Numbered from the stretch's first letter, positions 8,573 to 19,285 are shown. The stretch: 64,000 nucleotides of DNA from Rhizobium cauense (GCF_019511525.1 NZ_JAEUAT010000002.1:62001-126000), one strand, 5' to 3'. Program-made: numbers and translations. The notes: generated by a model not told the origin, from the letters alone.

Positions 8573-10557
8573 TCGTCGAGATCGGTCACTACGCCCTCGT
8601 TCTCGCGCTGGCGACGGCGCTTATCATCTCGGTCGTTCCGGTGATCGGCGCAAGGCGCCTCGACCGCGCGATGATGGACGTGGCTTCCGTCGGCTCCCTG
8701 GTGACGTTCCTGCTGGTGGCCTTCTCGTTTGCGGCGTTGACCTATGCCCACGTCGTATCTGACTTCTCGGTAAAGAACGTCTGGGAGAATTCGCATTCAC
8801 TGGTGCCACTGCTCTTCAAGTTCTCCGGCGTGTGGGGCAATCACGAAGGCTCGATGCTGCTCTGGCTGCTGATCCTGGTGTTGTTCAGCGCTCTGGTCGC
8901 GGCCTTCGGGCGTAATTTGCCGGACACGCTCCGGGCAAACGTGCTTGCCGTACAGGCCTGGATCTCGGTCGCCTTCATTCTGTTCATCCTCCTGACGTCC
9001 AACCCGTTCATGCGTTTGGACCCGGCCCCGGCGGAAGGCAAGGACCTCAATCCCGTTCTGCAGGACGTTGGCCTCGCGATCCATCCGCCACTGCTCTATC
9101 TCGGCTATGTCGGCTTCTCCGTCTGTTTCTCCTTTGCCGTGGCCGCCCTGCTTGAAGGCCGCATCGACGCAGCCTGGGCACGTTGGGTGCGGCCCTGGAC
9201 GCTGGCTGCCTGGACCTTTCTGACGCTCGGCATCGCCATGGGTTCCTACTGGGCATACTACGAGCTCGGCTGGGGCGGCTGGTGGTTCTGGGACCCGGTC
9301 GAGAACGCGTCGTTCATGCCGTGGCTGGCCGGTACCGCACTGCTCCATTCAGCGCTTGTCATGGAGAAGCGCGAGGCGCTGAAGATCTGGACGGTGCTGC
9401 TCGCCATCCTGACGTTCTCGCTGTCGCTCATGGGCACCTTCCTCGTGCGATCAGGTGTGCTGACCTCCGTTCATGCCTTTGCCAGCGATCCCTCGCGCGG
9501 CATCTTCATCCTGTGCATTCTGCTTGTTTTCATTGGCGGAGCGCTGTCGCTGTTTGCGTTCCGCGCGCCGCGCCTGTCGGCCGGAGGTCTGTTTGCTCCG
9601 ATCTCGCGCGAAGGGGCGCTCGTCCTGAACAACCTGATCCTGACCGTAGCCTGCGGGACGGTGCTGACAGGGACGCTCTATCCGCTGCTGCTGGAGACGT
9701 TGACCGGCGACAAGATCTCGGTCGGTGCGCCGTTCTTCAATTTGACGTTCGGCCTGCTGATGGCACCGTTGCTGGTGATCGTTCCCTTTGGGCCTCTGCT
9801 TGCGTGGAAGCGCGGCGACCTGCTTGCTGTTTTCCAGCGGCTCTATCTGGTGGCGATCCTGGCCTTTGTCGCTGCAGTCGTGTTTTTCTACGTGGAACAC
9901 GGGGGACCGGTGCTCGCTGTAGTTGGGCTTGCTGCGGGTCTGTTCCTGGTTTTCGGCGCGATGGCTGATCTCTGGTATCGCGCTGGAGTCGGCAAGGTTG
10001 CGGCTTCTGTCGCCTGGAAGCGTCTCGTCGGCTTGCCGCGTTCGGCTTTCGGAACGGCGCTTGCCCATGCGGGGCTGGGCGTGGCCATCCTCGGCATAGT
10101 CGCGGTGACCACCTTTGAAACCGAGCACGTGGTCGAGATGAAGCCTGGGCAGACTGTCGAGGCCGGAGGCTATTCCGTGCGCTTTGACGGCATAAAGCCG
10201 GCGACCGGCCCGAACTATACTGAGGAGCGCGGCCACTTCAGCATTGGTCGCGGCGGCGTCGAAGTGGCAGATGTATGGTCGTCGAAGCGGATCTACACGG
10301 CGCGCCAGATGCCGACGACCGAAGCTGGCATTCTGACCTTTGGCCTGAGCCAACTCTACATGTCGCTCGGGGATCCGACGGATGACGGTGGGATGGTCGT
10401 TCGTATCTGGTGGAAACCCTTCATCCTCTGCATATGGGGCGGCGCGGTGATCATGGCGATCGGCGGGTTCGTCTCGCTGAGCGACCGGCGGCTGCGTGTC
10501 GGCGCTCCGAGCCGAAGAGCAAAGCCGGCGCGCCCGGCGATGGAGCCGGCGGAATGA
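8569..10557 (+). CDS. ccmF: Haem lyase CcmF (CycK)
   Basis: A 662-residue polytopic membrane protein. The tryptophan-rich WWD haem-handling motif lies at about residues 235-248 ([18 protein letters not shown]). Conserved periplasmic histidines appear in [16 protein letters not shown] and in the later loops. With CcmI and CcmH it attaches haem to apocytochrome c in the periplasm. It is the third gene of the ATGA-overlapped ccmIEFH operon. Length agrees with the usual 640-670. Confidence 0.96.
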   Translation: MIVEIGHYALVLALATALIISVVPVIGARRLDRAMMDVASVGSLVTFLLVAFSFAALTYAHVVSDFSVKNVWENSHSLVPLLFKFSGVWGNHEGSMLLWLLILVLFSALVAAFGRNLPDTLRANVLAVQAWISVAFILFILLTSNPFMRLDPAPAEGKDLNPVLQDVGLAIHPPLLYLGYVGFSVCFSFAVAALLEGRIDAAWARWVRPWTLAAWTFLTLGIAMGSYWAYYELGWGGWWFWDPVENASFMPWLAGTALLHSALVMEKREALKIWTVLLAILTFSLSLMGTFLVRSGVLTSVHAFASDPSRGIFILCILLVFIGGALSLFAFRAPRLSAGGLFAPISREGALVLNNLILTVACGTVLTGTLYPLLLETLTGDKISVGAPFFNLTFGLLMAPLLVIVPFGPLLAWKRGDLLAVFQRLYLVAILAFVAAVVFFYVEHGGPVLAVVGLAAGLFLVFGAMADLWYRAGVGKVAASVAWKRLVGLPRSAFGTALAHAGLGVAILGIVAVTTFETEHVVEMKPGQTVEAGGYSVRFDGIKPATGPNYTEERGHFSIGRGGVEVADVWSSKRIYTARQMPTTEAGILTFGLSQLYMSLGDPTDDGGMVVRIWWKPFILCIWGGAVIMAIGGFVSLSDRRLRVGAPSRRAKPARPAMEPAE

Positions 10558-11009
10558 TCCGGCGGTTCATCCTCATTCTGGCTGTGGTTCTGTCTTCCGC
10601 GCCTGCGTTTGCCGTCAATCCGGACGAAGTTCTTGCTGATCCGAAACTCGAGGCGCGCGCCCGCGCGATCTCCGCTGAATTGCGCTGCATGGTCTGCCAG
10701 AACCAGTCCATCGACGATTCCAATGCCGAGCTTGCGAAGGACCTGCGCTTGCTGGTGCGTGAGCGGCTGACGGATGGCGACACGGATGAGCAGGTCATGA
10801 ACTACATCGTGTCGCGATATGGCGAGTTCGTGCTCTTGAAGCCGCGCTTTGAAACGAAGACGCTGCTGCTGTGGGGCGCGCCGCTCCTGCTTGTTATTGC
10901 AGGGGGGCTTTCATTGATCGGCTTCGCGCGGAAAAGGGCAGGCCGACCGACAGGTGCCAAGCTGACCGCCGACGAACAGGCCCGATTGAGCCAATTGCTC
11001 GACGAGTAG
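10554..11009 (+). CDS. ccmH: Cytochrome c maturation thioredoxin-like CcmH (CycL)
   Basis: The start is the ATG at 10554 overlapping the ccmF stop; an open extension upstream to 10410 is only ccmF read in another frame. The product is 151 residues with a signal peptide ending near residue 20 (SSAPAFA). The redox motif LRCMVCQ is at 43-49 with C45 and C48. A membrane helix lies at about 103-123 ([20 protein letters not shown]). It reduces apocytochrome c for haem ligation. The stop is 2 bases from the stop of the convergent MFS gene. Confidence 0.95.
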   Translation: MIRRFILILAVVLSSAPAFAVNPDEVLADPKLEARARAISAELRCMVCQNQSIDDSNAELAKDLRLLVRERLTDGDTDEQVMNYIVSRYGEFVLLKPRFETKTLLLWGAPLLLVIAGGLSLIGFARKRAGRPTGAKLTADEQARLSQLLDE

Positions 11010-11011
11010 GT

Positions 11012-12190
11012 CTAGCGCTGTCTGCTGAGACGGCCTCGGACGACGGACGCGACGAGCGTTGCCGTGAATGCCAGCACCACGCTGCCCGCCGCGATTGGTC
11101 CCGTGGATGGCGAATACGCGTCCATCACCGCTCCAACCGAGGATGATCCAGCTGCGCTGCCGACGGCATAGGCAAGGGCGAAGGCAGCACTTCCGGCAAC
11201 AAGGGTGTCTCCGGCATAGCGCTCCCCAAGGATCGTCAACGCGCAGGTGTAGAGCGAAAAACTCGCTGCGCCCATGATGCCGAACATTACGAGAATTGCC
11301 GCCTGCGACTGAAGGAACGGGATCGCGATGAAACTCAATCCGGCAAGGAGCCCGGAGCAGATGGCGACACCGAAGCGTGAGGTCTTGTCGAGAAGCCAGC
11401 CGACGACGGGCTGCGCGAGCGCCGTCGGTAGCGCAAGCACGGTAACGCTCACGGCAGCGAAGGCCTCGGAATAGCCGAGCCTCACGAAATAGACCGGCAT
11501 GGCCGAAATGGCGGCAATATCGGCGAACGCAAACGCGACCACCATGCAGATCAGAATCGGCGCGTTTCTGATAAACTGGAAGAGCGCTCCCGATGCGGCC
11601 TGTTCTGGAAGCGTCCGTGCCCTCCTGGTTAGGATCACCGTCAGGAACGCGACGCAGGCGACGTAGACGGCGAGCAGGGCGAAGGCGAAGCCTTGCTCCG
11701 TGCCGAAGATCGGAATCGCGAGCGGCCCAGCGGCAAAGCCGCCGCACATGCCGGCGCCGTAGAGCCCCGAGACGCGACCGCGCAGGCGATCAGGGCAGGC
11801 CGTGTTGAGCCAGGCCTCGCTGAGCATGAAGATGAGGCTCACGAAGAAGCCGAGGCAGAACCGCGCGATGCACCAGACCCAGAAGCTGTCGAATGTCGCA
11901 AAGGTGGCAAGGCTAGCAGCACAGCCGATGAGGCCCGCAACGATCAAGCGGTCGCCGCGCACCTTTCGCGACAGCCACGTGACCGCAAACGTTGCTACGG
12001 CCAGGCCCGCTGCAAAGCACCCGGCGTTGAAGCCGATGAGGCTAGGCGAAACATTTCGATGCTCGAGGACGAGAGAAATCAGCGGGTAGGTCAGCCCCTG
12101 CGCAACCGCGAAGGCGGTAACACCGAAGATGACGGCGGCGAGCGCTGCAGTATCAGGCGCAAAGTCCTCTCCCGTGACCACATGGGTCAT
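11012..12190 (-). CDS. MFS transporter
   Basis: A 392-residue protein with about twelve hydrophobic segments in two halves of six. The loop between helices 2 and 3 contains WLSRKVRGDRLIVAG, an A-motif-like basic loop. It resembles the YcaD/YfkF-type drug/metabolite permeases. It is convergent with ccmH (2 bases apart) and divergent from degP. The flanking genes follow the order I remember for S. meliloti (cycHJKL then degP1), so this gene may be an insertion into that order. Substrate unknown. Confidence 0.85.
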   Translation of the reverse strand: MTHVVTGEDFAPDTAALAAVIFGVTAFAVAQGLTYPLISLVLEHRNVSPSLIGFNAGCFAAGLAVATFAVTWLSRKVRGDRLIVAGLIGCAASLATFATFDSFWVWCIARFCLGFFVSLIFMLSEAWLNTACPDRLRGRVSGLYGAGMCGGFAAGPLAIPIFGTEQGFAFALLAVYVACVAFLTVILTRRARTLPEQAASGALFQFIRNAPILICMVVAFAFADIAAISAMPVYFVRLGYSEAFAAVSVTVLALPTALAQPVVGWLLDKTSRFGVAICSGLLAGLSFIAIPFLQSQAAILVMFGIMGAASFSLYTCALTILGERYAGDTLVAGSAAFALAYAVGSAAGSSSVGAVMDAYSPSTGPIAAGSVVLAFTATLVASVVRGRLSRQR

Positions 12191-12409
12191 CGTCTCATCC
12201 CCCTCCGGTTGTAGGGAGGACGCTTATCGACTTCTACTGCGTTAGTCGAGAGGTTGGTCCAAGAGATTGCAGCGCTGTCTTATCGCACATTACGAATTTT
12301 TCATCGCTCGGACAGTTCGCAGTAAGGTGTGCCGACCTATATGTGTCTTCATCAGCCGATCCGGTCACTACCGATCTTATCGATGTAGACGTCAAAGAAG
12401 GTCCCACTC
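12191..12409. promoter_or_regulatory. Divergent intergenic region between MFS gene and degP
   Basis: A 219-base spacer that must hold the promoters of both the leftward transporter and rightward degP. It is less GC-rich than its surroundings near 12285-12370. I could not pick out a confident sigma-70 or heat-shock promoter by eye. Confidence 0.35.
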
Positions 12410-13966
12410 ATGTTCAAGAATATCAAGGCTCCGTCGCTCAATACCGCGCTGAAGGCTTCGACCGTCGCGGGTCTTGCCGCTGCGGTTCTTGCGACTGGTA
12501 TTCCCCTCGAAATCACCCGTTCCTATGCCGAAGCCGTGAAGGTTCAGGCTCCGTCCGTTCCGAGCTTCGCGAACGTCGTAGATGCCGTTTCGCCGGCAGT
12601 TGTGTCGGTGCGTGTCGAAAATCGCGTCAAGCCGGTATCCGACGATGATGCCAGTGGCTTCTCGTTCGATTTCAATGGTCGTGGCTTCGACGATCTGCCG
12701 GATGCCCTGAAGCCTTTCTTCCGCCAGTTCGGTGAGCAGGGTCCGCAGGGTCGCCGTGGTCCTCCACACCATGGCCCGCAGGATGGCAAGGGTCGTCTGC
12801 GTCCGGTTGCCCAGGGCTCTGGCTTCTTCATTTCCGATGATGGCTACATCGTCACCAACAACCACGTCGTTTCCGATGGTGCGGCATTCGTTGCGGTCAT
12901 GAACGACGGCACCGAACTTGATGCCAAGCTGATCGGCAAGGATCCGCGCACGGACCTCGCTGTTCTCAAGGTCGACGGCAAGGGCCGCAAGTTCACCTAT
13001 GTCAACTGGGCGGATGACAATAACGTTCGCGTCGGTGACTGGGTTGTTGCAGTCGGTAACCCGTTCGGTCTTGGTGGTACGGTAACGGCCGGTATCGTCT
13101 CGGCCCGTGGTCGCGACATCGGCTCTGGTCCGTACGACGATTACCTGCAGGTTGACGCGGCCGTGAACCGCGGCAACTCCGGTGGTCCGACCTTCAATCT
13201 CAATGGCGAAGTCGTCGGTATCAACACCGCGATCTTCTCTCCGTCCGGTGGCAGTGTGGGTATTGCGTTTGCCATCCCGGCGTCTACGGCCAAGGATGTC
13301 GTTGCCGACCTCATGAAGGATGGCCAGGTGTCCCGTGGCTACCTCGGTGTCCAGATCCAGCCGGTCACCAAGGACATTGCTGACTCGCTTGGCCTTTCCG
13401 AGGCGAGCGGTGCGCTGGTTGTCTCCGCTCAGGCGGGCACGCCGGGTGAGAAGGCCGGCATGAAGGCTGGCGATGTCGTCACCGCTGTCAATGGCGAAAC
13501 GGTCAAGGATGCCCGCGATCTGAGCCGCCGCATCGGCGCCATGACGCCGGGCAAGAAGGTTGAGCTTTCTGTCTGGCGTGCCGGCAAGGCTCAGTCTCTG
13601 ACGGTCGAACTCGGAACGCTGCCTGCTGAACAGAAGGATGCAGCCCTTGACGATGGTGATCAGGCACCCGAACAGGCTCCTGCCTCGGAGAAGGCGCTTG
13701 CTGATCTGGGCTTGACGGTTGGTCCGTCCGACGACGGCAAGGGACTGCAGATCACCGGTATCGACCCGGACTCCGATGCAGCCGACAAGGGCATCAAGGA
13801 AGGCGAGAAGATCACCTCGGTCAACAATCAGGAAGTCTCGAATGCCGATGATGTCGTGAAGGTTCTGAACCAGGCGAAGAAGGATGGCCGCACCCGCGCG
13901 CTGTTCCAGATCCAGTCGAAGGACGGCAGCCGCTTCGTCGCCCTTCCGATCAACAGCCAGGGTTAA
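12410..13966 (+). CDS. degP: DegP/HtrA-family periplasmic serine protease
   Basis: A 518-residue Do-type protease/chaperone. The N-terminal signal segment is about residues 15-42. The catalytic triad is H152 (VTNNHVV), D182 (TDLAVLKV) and S257 (RGNSGGP). Two PDZ domains follow, roughly 290-385 and 420-510. A glycine/proline/histidine-rich linker (about 109-128, with PPHHGPQ) sits in the LA-loop position ahead of the protease core. It degrades or refolds misfolded periplasmic proteins. It is followed by a terminator and then a two-component pair that may respond to envelope state; that link is inference from position. Confidence 0.95.
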   Translation: MFKNIKAPSLNTALKASTVAGLAAAVLATGIPLEITRSYAEAVKVQAPSVPSFANVVDAVSPAVVSVRVENRVKPVSDDDASGFSFDFNGRGFDDLPDALKPFFRQFGEQGPQGRRGPPHHGPQDGKGRLRPVAQGSGFFISDDGYIVTNNHVVSDGAAFVAVMNDGTELDAKLIGKDPRTDLAVLKVDGKGRKFTYVNWADDNNVRVGDWVVAVGNPFGLGGTVTAGIVSARGRDIGSGPYDDYLQVDAAVNRGNSGGPTFNLNGEVVGINTAIFSPSGGSVGIAFAIPASTAKDVVADLMKDGQVSRGYLGVQIQPVTKDIADSLGLSEASGALVVSAQAGTPGEKAGMKAGDVVTAVNGETVKDARDLSRRIGAMTPGKKVELSVWRAGKAQSLTVELGTLPAEQKDAALDDGDQAPEQAPASEKALADLGLTVGPSDDGKGLQITGIDPDSDAADKGIKEGEKITSVNNQEVSNADDVVKVLNQAKKDGRTRALFQIQSKDGSRFVALPINSQG

Positions 13967-13987
13967 CACTCCGACCCCGACAGAGTG

Positions 13988-14019
13988 GGAGCCGCGTCAT
14001 CTGGGCGCGGCTTCCTTTT
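13988..14019 (+). terminator. Rho-independent terminator after degP
   Basis: Arms AGCCGCG (13990-13996) and CGCGGCT (14006-14012), extendable by G-T pairs at the base, are followed by the T-rich TCCTTTTC. It lies 22 bases after the degP stop and separates degP from the next operon. Confidence 0.7.
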
Positions 14020-14112
14020 CGCCAATATCCGTAGGTGATCGCAATGACCTCTGTGCAGCACGAAGAAGCTTTGAGCCTTGCCGAAACGCAAGGCGTGGGT
14101 AATGTCGGCCGA

Positions 14113-14790
14113 ATGAAGATTCTCATCATCGAAGACGACCTCGAAGCAGCGGCCTACCTCACAAAGGCGTTTCGTGAGGCGGGCATCGTGGCCGATCACG
14201 CAAGCGATGGCGAAAGCGGGCTCTTCATGGGCTCGGAAAACACCTACGACGTAATCGTCATCGATCGTATGTTGCCGCGCCGCGACGGTCTCTCCGTCAT
14301 CAGCGAATTGCGCCGCAAGGGCATCCACACGCCCGTTCTCATTCTCTCCGCCCTCGGCCAGGTAGATGACCGTGTTACGGGACTTAGAGCCGGCGGCGAC
14401 GACTATCTGCCGAAGCCCTACGCATTCAGCGAACTCCTTGCCCGTGTCGAAGTACTCGGCCGTCGCAAGGGCACGCCGGACCAGGACGTTGTCTATCGCG
14501 TGGGCGACCTCGAGCTCGACAGGCTTGCGCATGAGGTCCGTCGCGGCGGCAAGGAAATACCGCTGCAGCCTCGCGAATTCCGTCTCCTTGAGTATTTGAT
14601 GAAGAACGCCGGTCAGGTCGTGACGCGGACAATGCTGCTCGAGAACGTCTGGGATTACCATTTCGATCCGCAGACCAATGTCATCGACGTACACGTTTCC
14701 CGGCTGCGGTCGAAGATTGAGAAGGACTTCAGCCAGCCGCTTCTCAAGACCATTCGCGGAGCGGGGTATATGATCAAGGACGAGGGATGA
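14113..14790 (+). CDS. OmpR-family response regulator
   Basis: From the ATG at 14113 the product is 225 residues and begins directly with the receiver domain (MKILIIEDDLE). The frame is open upstream, and an ATG at 14044 has a better ribosome binding site (TAGGTG at about 7 bases), so a 248-residue form with a 23-residue leader is a real alternative. D51 (VIDRMLPRRDG) is the phospho-acceptor and K101 lies in LPKPY. The C-terminal winged helix shows LQPREFRLLEYLM and VIDVHVSRLRSKI. It overlaps the kinase gene by 4 bases. It resembles QseB/CusR-type regulators; the signal is unknown. Confidence 0.88.
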   Translation: MKILIIEDDLEAAAYLTKAFREAGIVADHASDGESGLFMGSENTYDVIVIDRMLPRRDGLSVISELRRKGIHTPVLILSALGQVDDRVTGLRAGGDDYLPKPYAFSELLARVEVLGRRKGTPDQDVVYRVGDLELDRLAHEVRRGGKEIPLQPREFRLLEYLMKNAGQVVTRTMLLENVWDYHFDPQTNVIDVHVSRLRSKIEKDFSQPLLKTIRGAGYMIKDEG

Positions 14791-16190
14791 ACCGCTTCTG
14801 GTTTCTCTTCAAGTCCACGGCAGTCCGCCTATCGGCACTATACATCCTGCTCTTCGCCATATGTGCCGCGACGCTGGTCTTCTATGTCACGGCGATGTCA
14901 GAACGGCTTCTGACCAACCAGATTCGGGAAGCTGTTCAGCAGGAGGTGGATCAGGTTCAGCGCGCCTATGATACTGGCGGCATGAACCTTCTTCTGCGAA
15001 CGATGGAGCGCCGCGCGCGGCAACCGGGTGCAAATCTCTACATCATTGCGGGTCCGTCGGGCGATATCCTCGCGGGTAACGTCGCATCGGTGCAGCCCGG
15101 TGTGCTTGACGAGGAGGGGTGGACGTCCTTGCCCTTCACATATCAGCGCTACGCCGAAAGCGGCGTCGGTCGCCGCCATATGGCCGTTGCCAACATCTTT
15201 GTGCTGGATAACGGGCTGCGCTTGCTGATCGGCCGCGATCTCGGGGAGCCAGAAGCATTCCGCGGGCTGGTCCGGCAAGCGCTGATGATCGCGCTGGCGA
15301 TCATGGGGCTCGGGGCCATCATCATCTGGTTCGGAATCGGCCGGAATGCCCTGAAGCGGATCGACCGCATGTCCGACGCCAGCAAGAAGATCATGGCGGG
15401 TGATCTCTCGCAACGTCTTCCGGTCGGCGGCTCCGGCGATGAGTTCGATCGCCTCTCGGTCTCGCTCAATACGATGCTCGGCCGGATTGAAAAGCTCAAC
15501 GAGGGCTTGCGGCAGGTTTCCGACAACATTGCGCACGACCTGAAGACGCCGCTGACGCGGTTGCGCAACAAGGCCGCTGACGCCCTGGAGACCACCGATG
15601 GTGAGGTGCGGCGCACTGCCCTCGAAGGGATCATCTCCGAGTCCGACCAACTGATCCGCACGTTCAATGCACTGCTGATGATTTCGCGCGTCGAAGCGGG
15701 ATCGGTTGCCGCCGAAATGTCACCAGTCGATCTGTCCGCCATCGTGGCAGACAGCGCGGAACTCTATGAGCCCGTTGCCGACGAGGCCGGGTTGACGCTG
15801 ACGTCTTCGATCGAGCCCGATATCGAAGTGCAGGGCAACCGTGAACTCATCGGCCAGGCGATATTCAATCTGATCGACAATGCCATCAAATACTCCTCGG
15901 ACGTGGAGGGCCACGGCGATATCACGTTGAAGCTTCTCCGCCGTGCGGATGGTATTTGCCTTTCCGTGGCTGACCGCGGGTCCGGCATCCCGGCTGAGAA
16001 GCGGGAGGATGTGCTGAAGCGTTTCGTGCGACTGGATGAAAGCCGCTCCAAACCCGGCACCGGTCTTGGCCTCTCTCTGGTCGAGGCGGTGATGGAATTG
16101 CACGGCGGGAAGCTCGAGCTGTCTGACACCGATCCGCAAAATCAGGAAAAGCGAGGCCTTACGGTCAGTATGATCTTTCCGGTGAAGTAG
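14787..16190 (+). CDS. Two-component sensor histidine kinase
   Basis: A 467-residue inner-membrane kinase partnered with the preceding regulator (ATGA overlap). Membrane helices lie at about residues 14-36 and 160-182, with a periplasmic domain of about 125 residues between. A HAMP segment (RMSDASKKIMAGDLSQRLP) follows, then the phospho-acceptor box NIAHDLKTPLTRLR with H250. The ATPase domain has N-box NLIDNAIKYS, G1 VADRGSGIP and G2 GTGLGLSLV. All catalytic motifs are intact. Position next to degP suggests, but does not show, a role in envelope homeostasis. Confidence 0.9.
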   Translation: MNRFWFLFKSTAVRLSALYILLFAICAATLVFYVTAMSERLLTNQIREAVQQEVDQVQRAYDTGGMNLLLRTMERRARQPGANLYIIAGPSGDILAGNVASVQPGVLDEEGWTSLPFTYQRYAESGVGRRHMAVANIFVLDNGLRLLIGRDLGEPEAFRGLVRQALMIALAIMGLGAIIIWFGIGRNALKRIDRMSDASKKIMAGDLSQRLPVGGSGDEFDRLSVSLNTMLGRIEKLNEGLRQVSDNIAHDLKTPLTRLRNKAADALETTDGEVRRTALEGIISESDQLIRTFNALLMISRVEAGSVAAEMSPVDLSAIVADSAELYEPVADEAGLTLTSSIEPDIEVQGNRELIGQAIFNLIDNAIKYSSDVEGHGDITLKLLRRADGICLSVADRGSGIPAEKREDVLKRFVRLDESRSKPGTGLGLSLVEAVMELHGGKLELSDTDPQNQEKRGLTVSMIFPVK

Positions 16191-16327
16191 CGCCTCAGGA
16201 GCACTCCGACCGCCAATCGCATTCGGTGTTGGCCATCGCCGCCACAGGCCCTACCTTAGATCGTAATTGCCGGAAGTTGCTATGATTCTCCCCGGCGGTT
16301 TTCGGTAATGTTCGCCAGGGAGGGTGC

Positions 16328-19285
16328 ATGCTGACGAGTTCGAGGCATAGCCTTGTTGATGTAGCCGGGGGAGTGTTGAAGCCGCTGAACAAGAGCGAGC
16401 TGAAGCTTGCCCAGACGGATCTTCAGAAGATTGGCAAGAGCGAGCCTGCGGTGGCGGAAATGCTCAAGGCGGATGGCGCGCTTCGCGATTTCGTCACGGC
16501 CGCGCTGACCCTATCCCCCTATCTACGCGACATTGCCAATATCGATACGGCAATCCTTGCAACCGCAATTTCGGAACCGCTTGAGCCTCATATCGAGGCG
16601 TTGATCGCCGATGCACGAGCCTGCTGGAAGCCCATGGCAGGTGGCGAAGTGCCGAGCGAGGCCGAAGTCATGAGCCGCCTGCGCATTATCAAGCGCAAGG
16701 TCGCGTTTCTTCTCGCGCTGGCAGATCTCGCCCGGGTATTCGACGGTCGCGCGACGACGGCCTGGTTGAGCCGACTGGCAGAAGCCTCTGTCAGCGCAGC
16801 GATGGATCACCTCCTTCTTGCCGCCAACGATGGGCGCAAGGTGACGCTGAAGGACGTTGCTGCTCCGAGCGACGGCTCCGGGTTGATCGTTCTTGGCATG
16901 GGAAAGCTCGGCGCCTCGGAGCTCAACTACTCCTCCGATATCGACCTGGTCGTCTTCTTCGACGAGCAGGCTGGGATTGTGGCGGACCCAGACGATGCCA
17001 TTGAAATCTTTCCGCGGTTGATGCGGCGGCTTGTGCGGATCATGCAGGAGCGGACGGCGGATGGATACGTCTTCCGAACCGACTTGCGCCTGCGACCAGA
17101 TCCGGGATCGACACCACTTGCGATCCCCGTCGATGCCGCGATGATCTACTATGAGGGAAGGGGGCAGAACTGGGAGAGGGCCGCCTTCATCAAGGCGCGT
17201 GCCGTCGCGGGTGATATCCAGGCTGGCCAACAGTTCCTGCGCGGACTGGTTCCATTCGTCTTCCGCAAGTATCTCGATTACGCGGCCATCGCCGATATCC
17301 ATTCCATCAAGCGGCAGATCCATGCACACAAGGGGCATGGAGCGATCGCCGTGAAGGGACACAATGTCAAGCTCGGCCGCGGCGGCATCCGCGAGATCGA
17401 GTTCTTCGCGCAGACCCAACAGCTGATCGCCGGTGGCCGGATGCCGGCGCTCCGTTGCCGCGGCACCGAAGAGACGCTGGCGGAATTGACAAGGGCGAAC
17501 TGGATCGACGAGGAGACGCGGGACGAACTGACAGAGGCCTACTGGTTCCTGCGTGACGTCGAGCATCGAATTCAGATGGTCCGCGACGAGCAGACCCATC
17601 TTTTACCTGAGACCGAAACCGATCTGAAGCGGATTGCCTTCATGATGGGGTTCGAGGATACGCCCAGTTTTTCCACGCGTCTCGTCGAGGTCTTCAGGAC
17701 AGTGGAGCGACGTTACGCCCGCCTTTTCGAACAGGAAACCAAGCTCTCGACGGAAACGGGAAATCTGGTTTTCACAGGCCAGGGCGATGATCCCGACACG
17801 CTGAACACGCTGCGCAAGCTGGGCTTCGAACGGCCATCCGATATCTCGCGCGTTATCCGCACCTGGCACTACGGCCGCTACAAGGCGACCCAGTCCGTGG
17901 AGGCGCGCGAGCGTTTGACCGAGTTGACGCCGGAACTGCTGCGCGTGTTCGGCGAGAGTAACCGCGCGGACGAGGCGATCCTGCGCTTCGACAGCTTTCT
18001 CTCGGGTCTCCCGGCGGGCATCCAGCTGTTTTCACTCCTCGGCAGTAACCCGGCACTCCTGTCGCTCATCGTCAACATCATGTCCTCGGCCCCGAAGCTG
18101 GCTGAGGTCATTGCCGCGAAACCACACGTTTTCGACGGCATGCTCGATCCAGGCCTGATGGCCGAATTGCCGACGCGCGCCTATCTCTCGCAGCGTATTC
18201 GTGGCTTTCTCGCTCCCGCGCGGTACTATGAGGAGGTGCTGGATCGGTTGCGCATCTTCGCCGACGAGCAGCGTTTTCTCATCGGTATCCGGCTTTTGAC
18301 CGGCGCTATCCGAGGCGCCATGGCGGGCCGCGCCTTCACGCATTTGGCCGATCTCGTTCTCGAAGCGGCGCTCGATGCCGTCATGAACGAGATCAGGGCC
18401 GCACATGGCGATTTTCCGGGCGGCCGCGTGGCAGTTGTCGGCATGGGCAAGCTCGGGAGCTTCGAACTCACAGCTGGCTCCGATATCGACATCATCCTGC
18501 TCTACGACCACGATGATGAAGCCGCCGAATCCTCAGGTTCCAAGCCTCTCGACGCGACGCGCTATTTCACCCGGGTTACACAGCGGCTGATCTCGGCGCT
18601 CTCGGCTCCGACCGCGGAGGGCGTACTCTATGAGGTCGACATGCGCCTCAGGCCATCGGGCAACAAGGGGCCGGTGGCGACCCGCATCAAGTCCTTCGAA
18701 AAATATCAGCGGGACGAGGCCTGGACCTGGGAGCACATGGCGCTGACGCGTGCTCGTCTTGTCTGTGGTGACCGAGAACTGATCAGGGAGGCCGAGCGGA
18801 TCATTGCCGACGTGCTTCTCGCCAAGACCGATGCAGAGAAAATCGCCAAGGACGTGGCCGAGATGCGGACCCTGATCGAGCAGGAAAAGCCTCCGGCCAG
18901 CATCTGGGACTTGAAGCTAATTCCTGGCGGCCTGATCGATATCGAATTCATCGCGCAGTATCTTCGGTTGGTGGCATCCGCGAAAGGAATCGCCGTTGAG
19001 GGGGACGACTTCAACACGGCGGGGCAGTTGAAGCTGCTGGGTGCGGAGATGATGGACCGCGATGACATGGAACTCTGCCTTGCGGCACTCTCGCTCTATA
19101 CCGACATTTCGCAGCTCATCCGGCTCTGCATCGACGGGCTGTTCGACCCCAAGGAGGCTCCGGCCGGACTGATCGAGGTTGTCGCCCGGGCAGGCGATTG
19201 CCCTGACATCAAGACGCTTGAGGGAGAGATCAAACGACTTTCGAAAGCGGTCAGGAAGATTTTCCAGACCGTGGTCAAAGCCTAG
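16328..19285 (+). CDS. glnE: Bifunctional glutamine synthetase adenylyltransferase/deadenylase
   Basis: A 985-residue protein with two nucleotidyltransferase domains. Each carries the GMGKLG...SDID signature: the first at about residues 190-210 (LNYSSDIDLVVFFD, deadenylylation half), the second at about 704-722 (ELTAGSDIDIILLYD, adenylylation half). It adjusts glutamine synthetase activity to nitrogen status under PII (GlnB) control. The ATG at 16328 follows GGGAGGG by a few bases. The 3' end overlaps the convergent kinase gene by 4 bases. Confidence 0.96.
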   Translation: MLTSSRHSLVDVAGGVLKPLNKSELKLAQTDLQKIGKSEPAVAEMLKADGALRDFVTAALTLSPYLRDIANIDTAILATAISEPLEPHIEALIADARACWKPMAGGEVPSEAEVMSRLRIIKRKVAFLLALADLARVFDGRATTAWLSRLAEASVSAAMDHLLLAANDGRKVTLKDVAAPSDGSGLIVLGMGKLGASELNYSSDIDLVVFFDEQAGIVADPDDAIEIFPRLMRRLVRIMQERTADGYVFRTDLRLRPDPGSTPLAIPVDAAMIYYEGRGQNWERAAFIKARAVAGDIQAGQQFLRGLVPFVFRKYLDYAAIADIHSIKRQIHAHKGHGAIAVKGHNVKLGRGGIREIEFFAQTQQLIAGGRMPALRCRGTEETLAELTRANWIDEETRDELTEAYWFLRDVEHRIQMVRDEQTHLLPETETDLKRIAFMMGFEDTPSFSTRLVEVFRTVERRYARLFEQETKLSTETGNLVFTGQGDDPDTLNTLRKLGFERPSDISRVIRTWHYGRYKATQSVEARERLTELTPELLRVFGESNRADEAILRFDSFLSGLPAGIQLFSLLGSNPALLSLIVNIMSSAPKLAEVIAAKPHVFDGMLDPGLMAELPTRAYLSQRIRGFLAPARYYEEVLDRLRIFADEQRFLIGIRLLTGAIRGAMAGRAFTHLADLVLEAALDAVMNEIRAAHGDFPGGRVAVVGMGKLGSFELTAGSDIDIILLYDHDDEAAESSGSKPLDATRYFTRVTQRLISALSAPTAEGVLYEVDMRLRPSGNKGPVATRIKSFEKYQRDEAWTWEHMALTRARLVCGDRELIREAERIIADVLLAKTDAEKIAKDVAEMRTLIEQEKPPASIWDLKLIPGGLIDIEFIAQYLRLVASAKGIAVEGDDFNTAGQLKLLGAEMMDRDDMELCLAALSLYTDISQLIRLCIDGLFDPKEAPAGLIEVVARAGDCPDIKTLEGEIKRLSKAVRKIFQTVVKA

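Noticed and set aside
12392..13969. 525-codon open frame antisense to degP
   Set aside because: It mirrors the codon structure of degP over its full length; the sense frame has the catalytic triad and PDZ domains.
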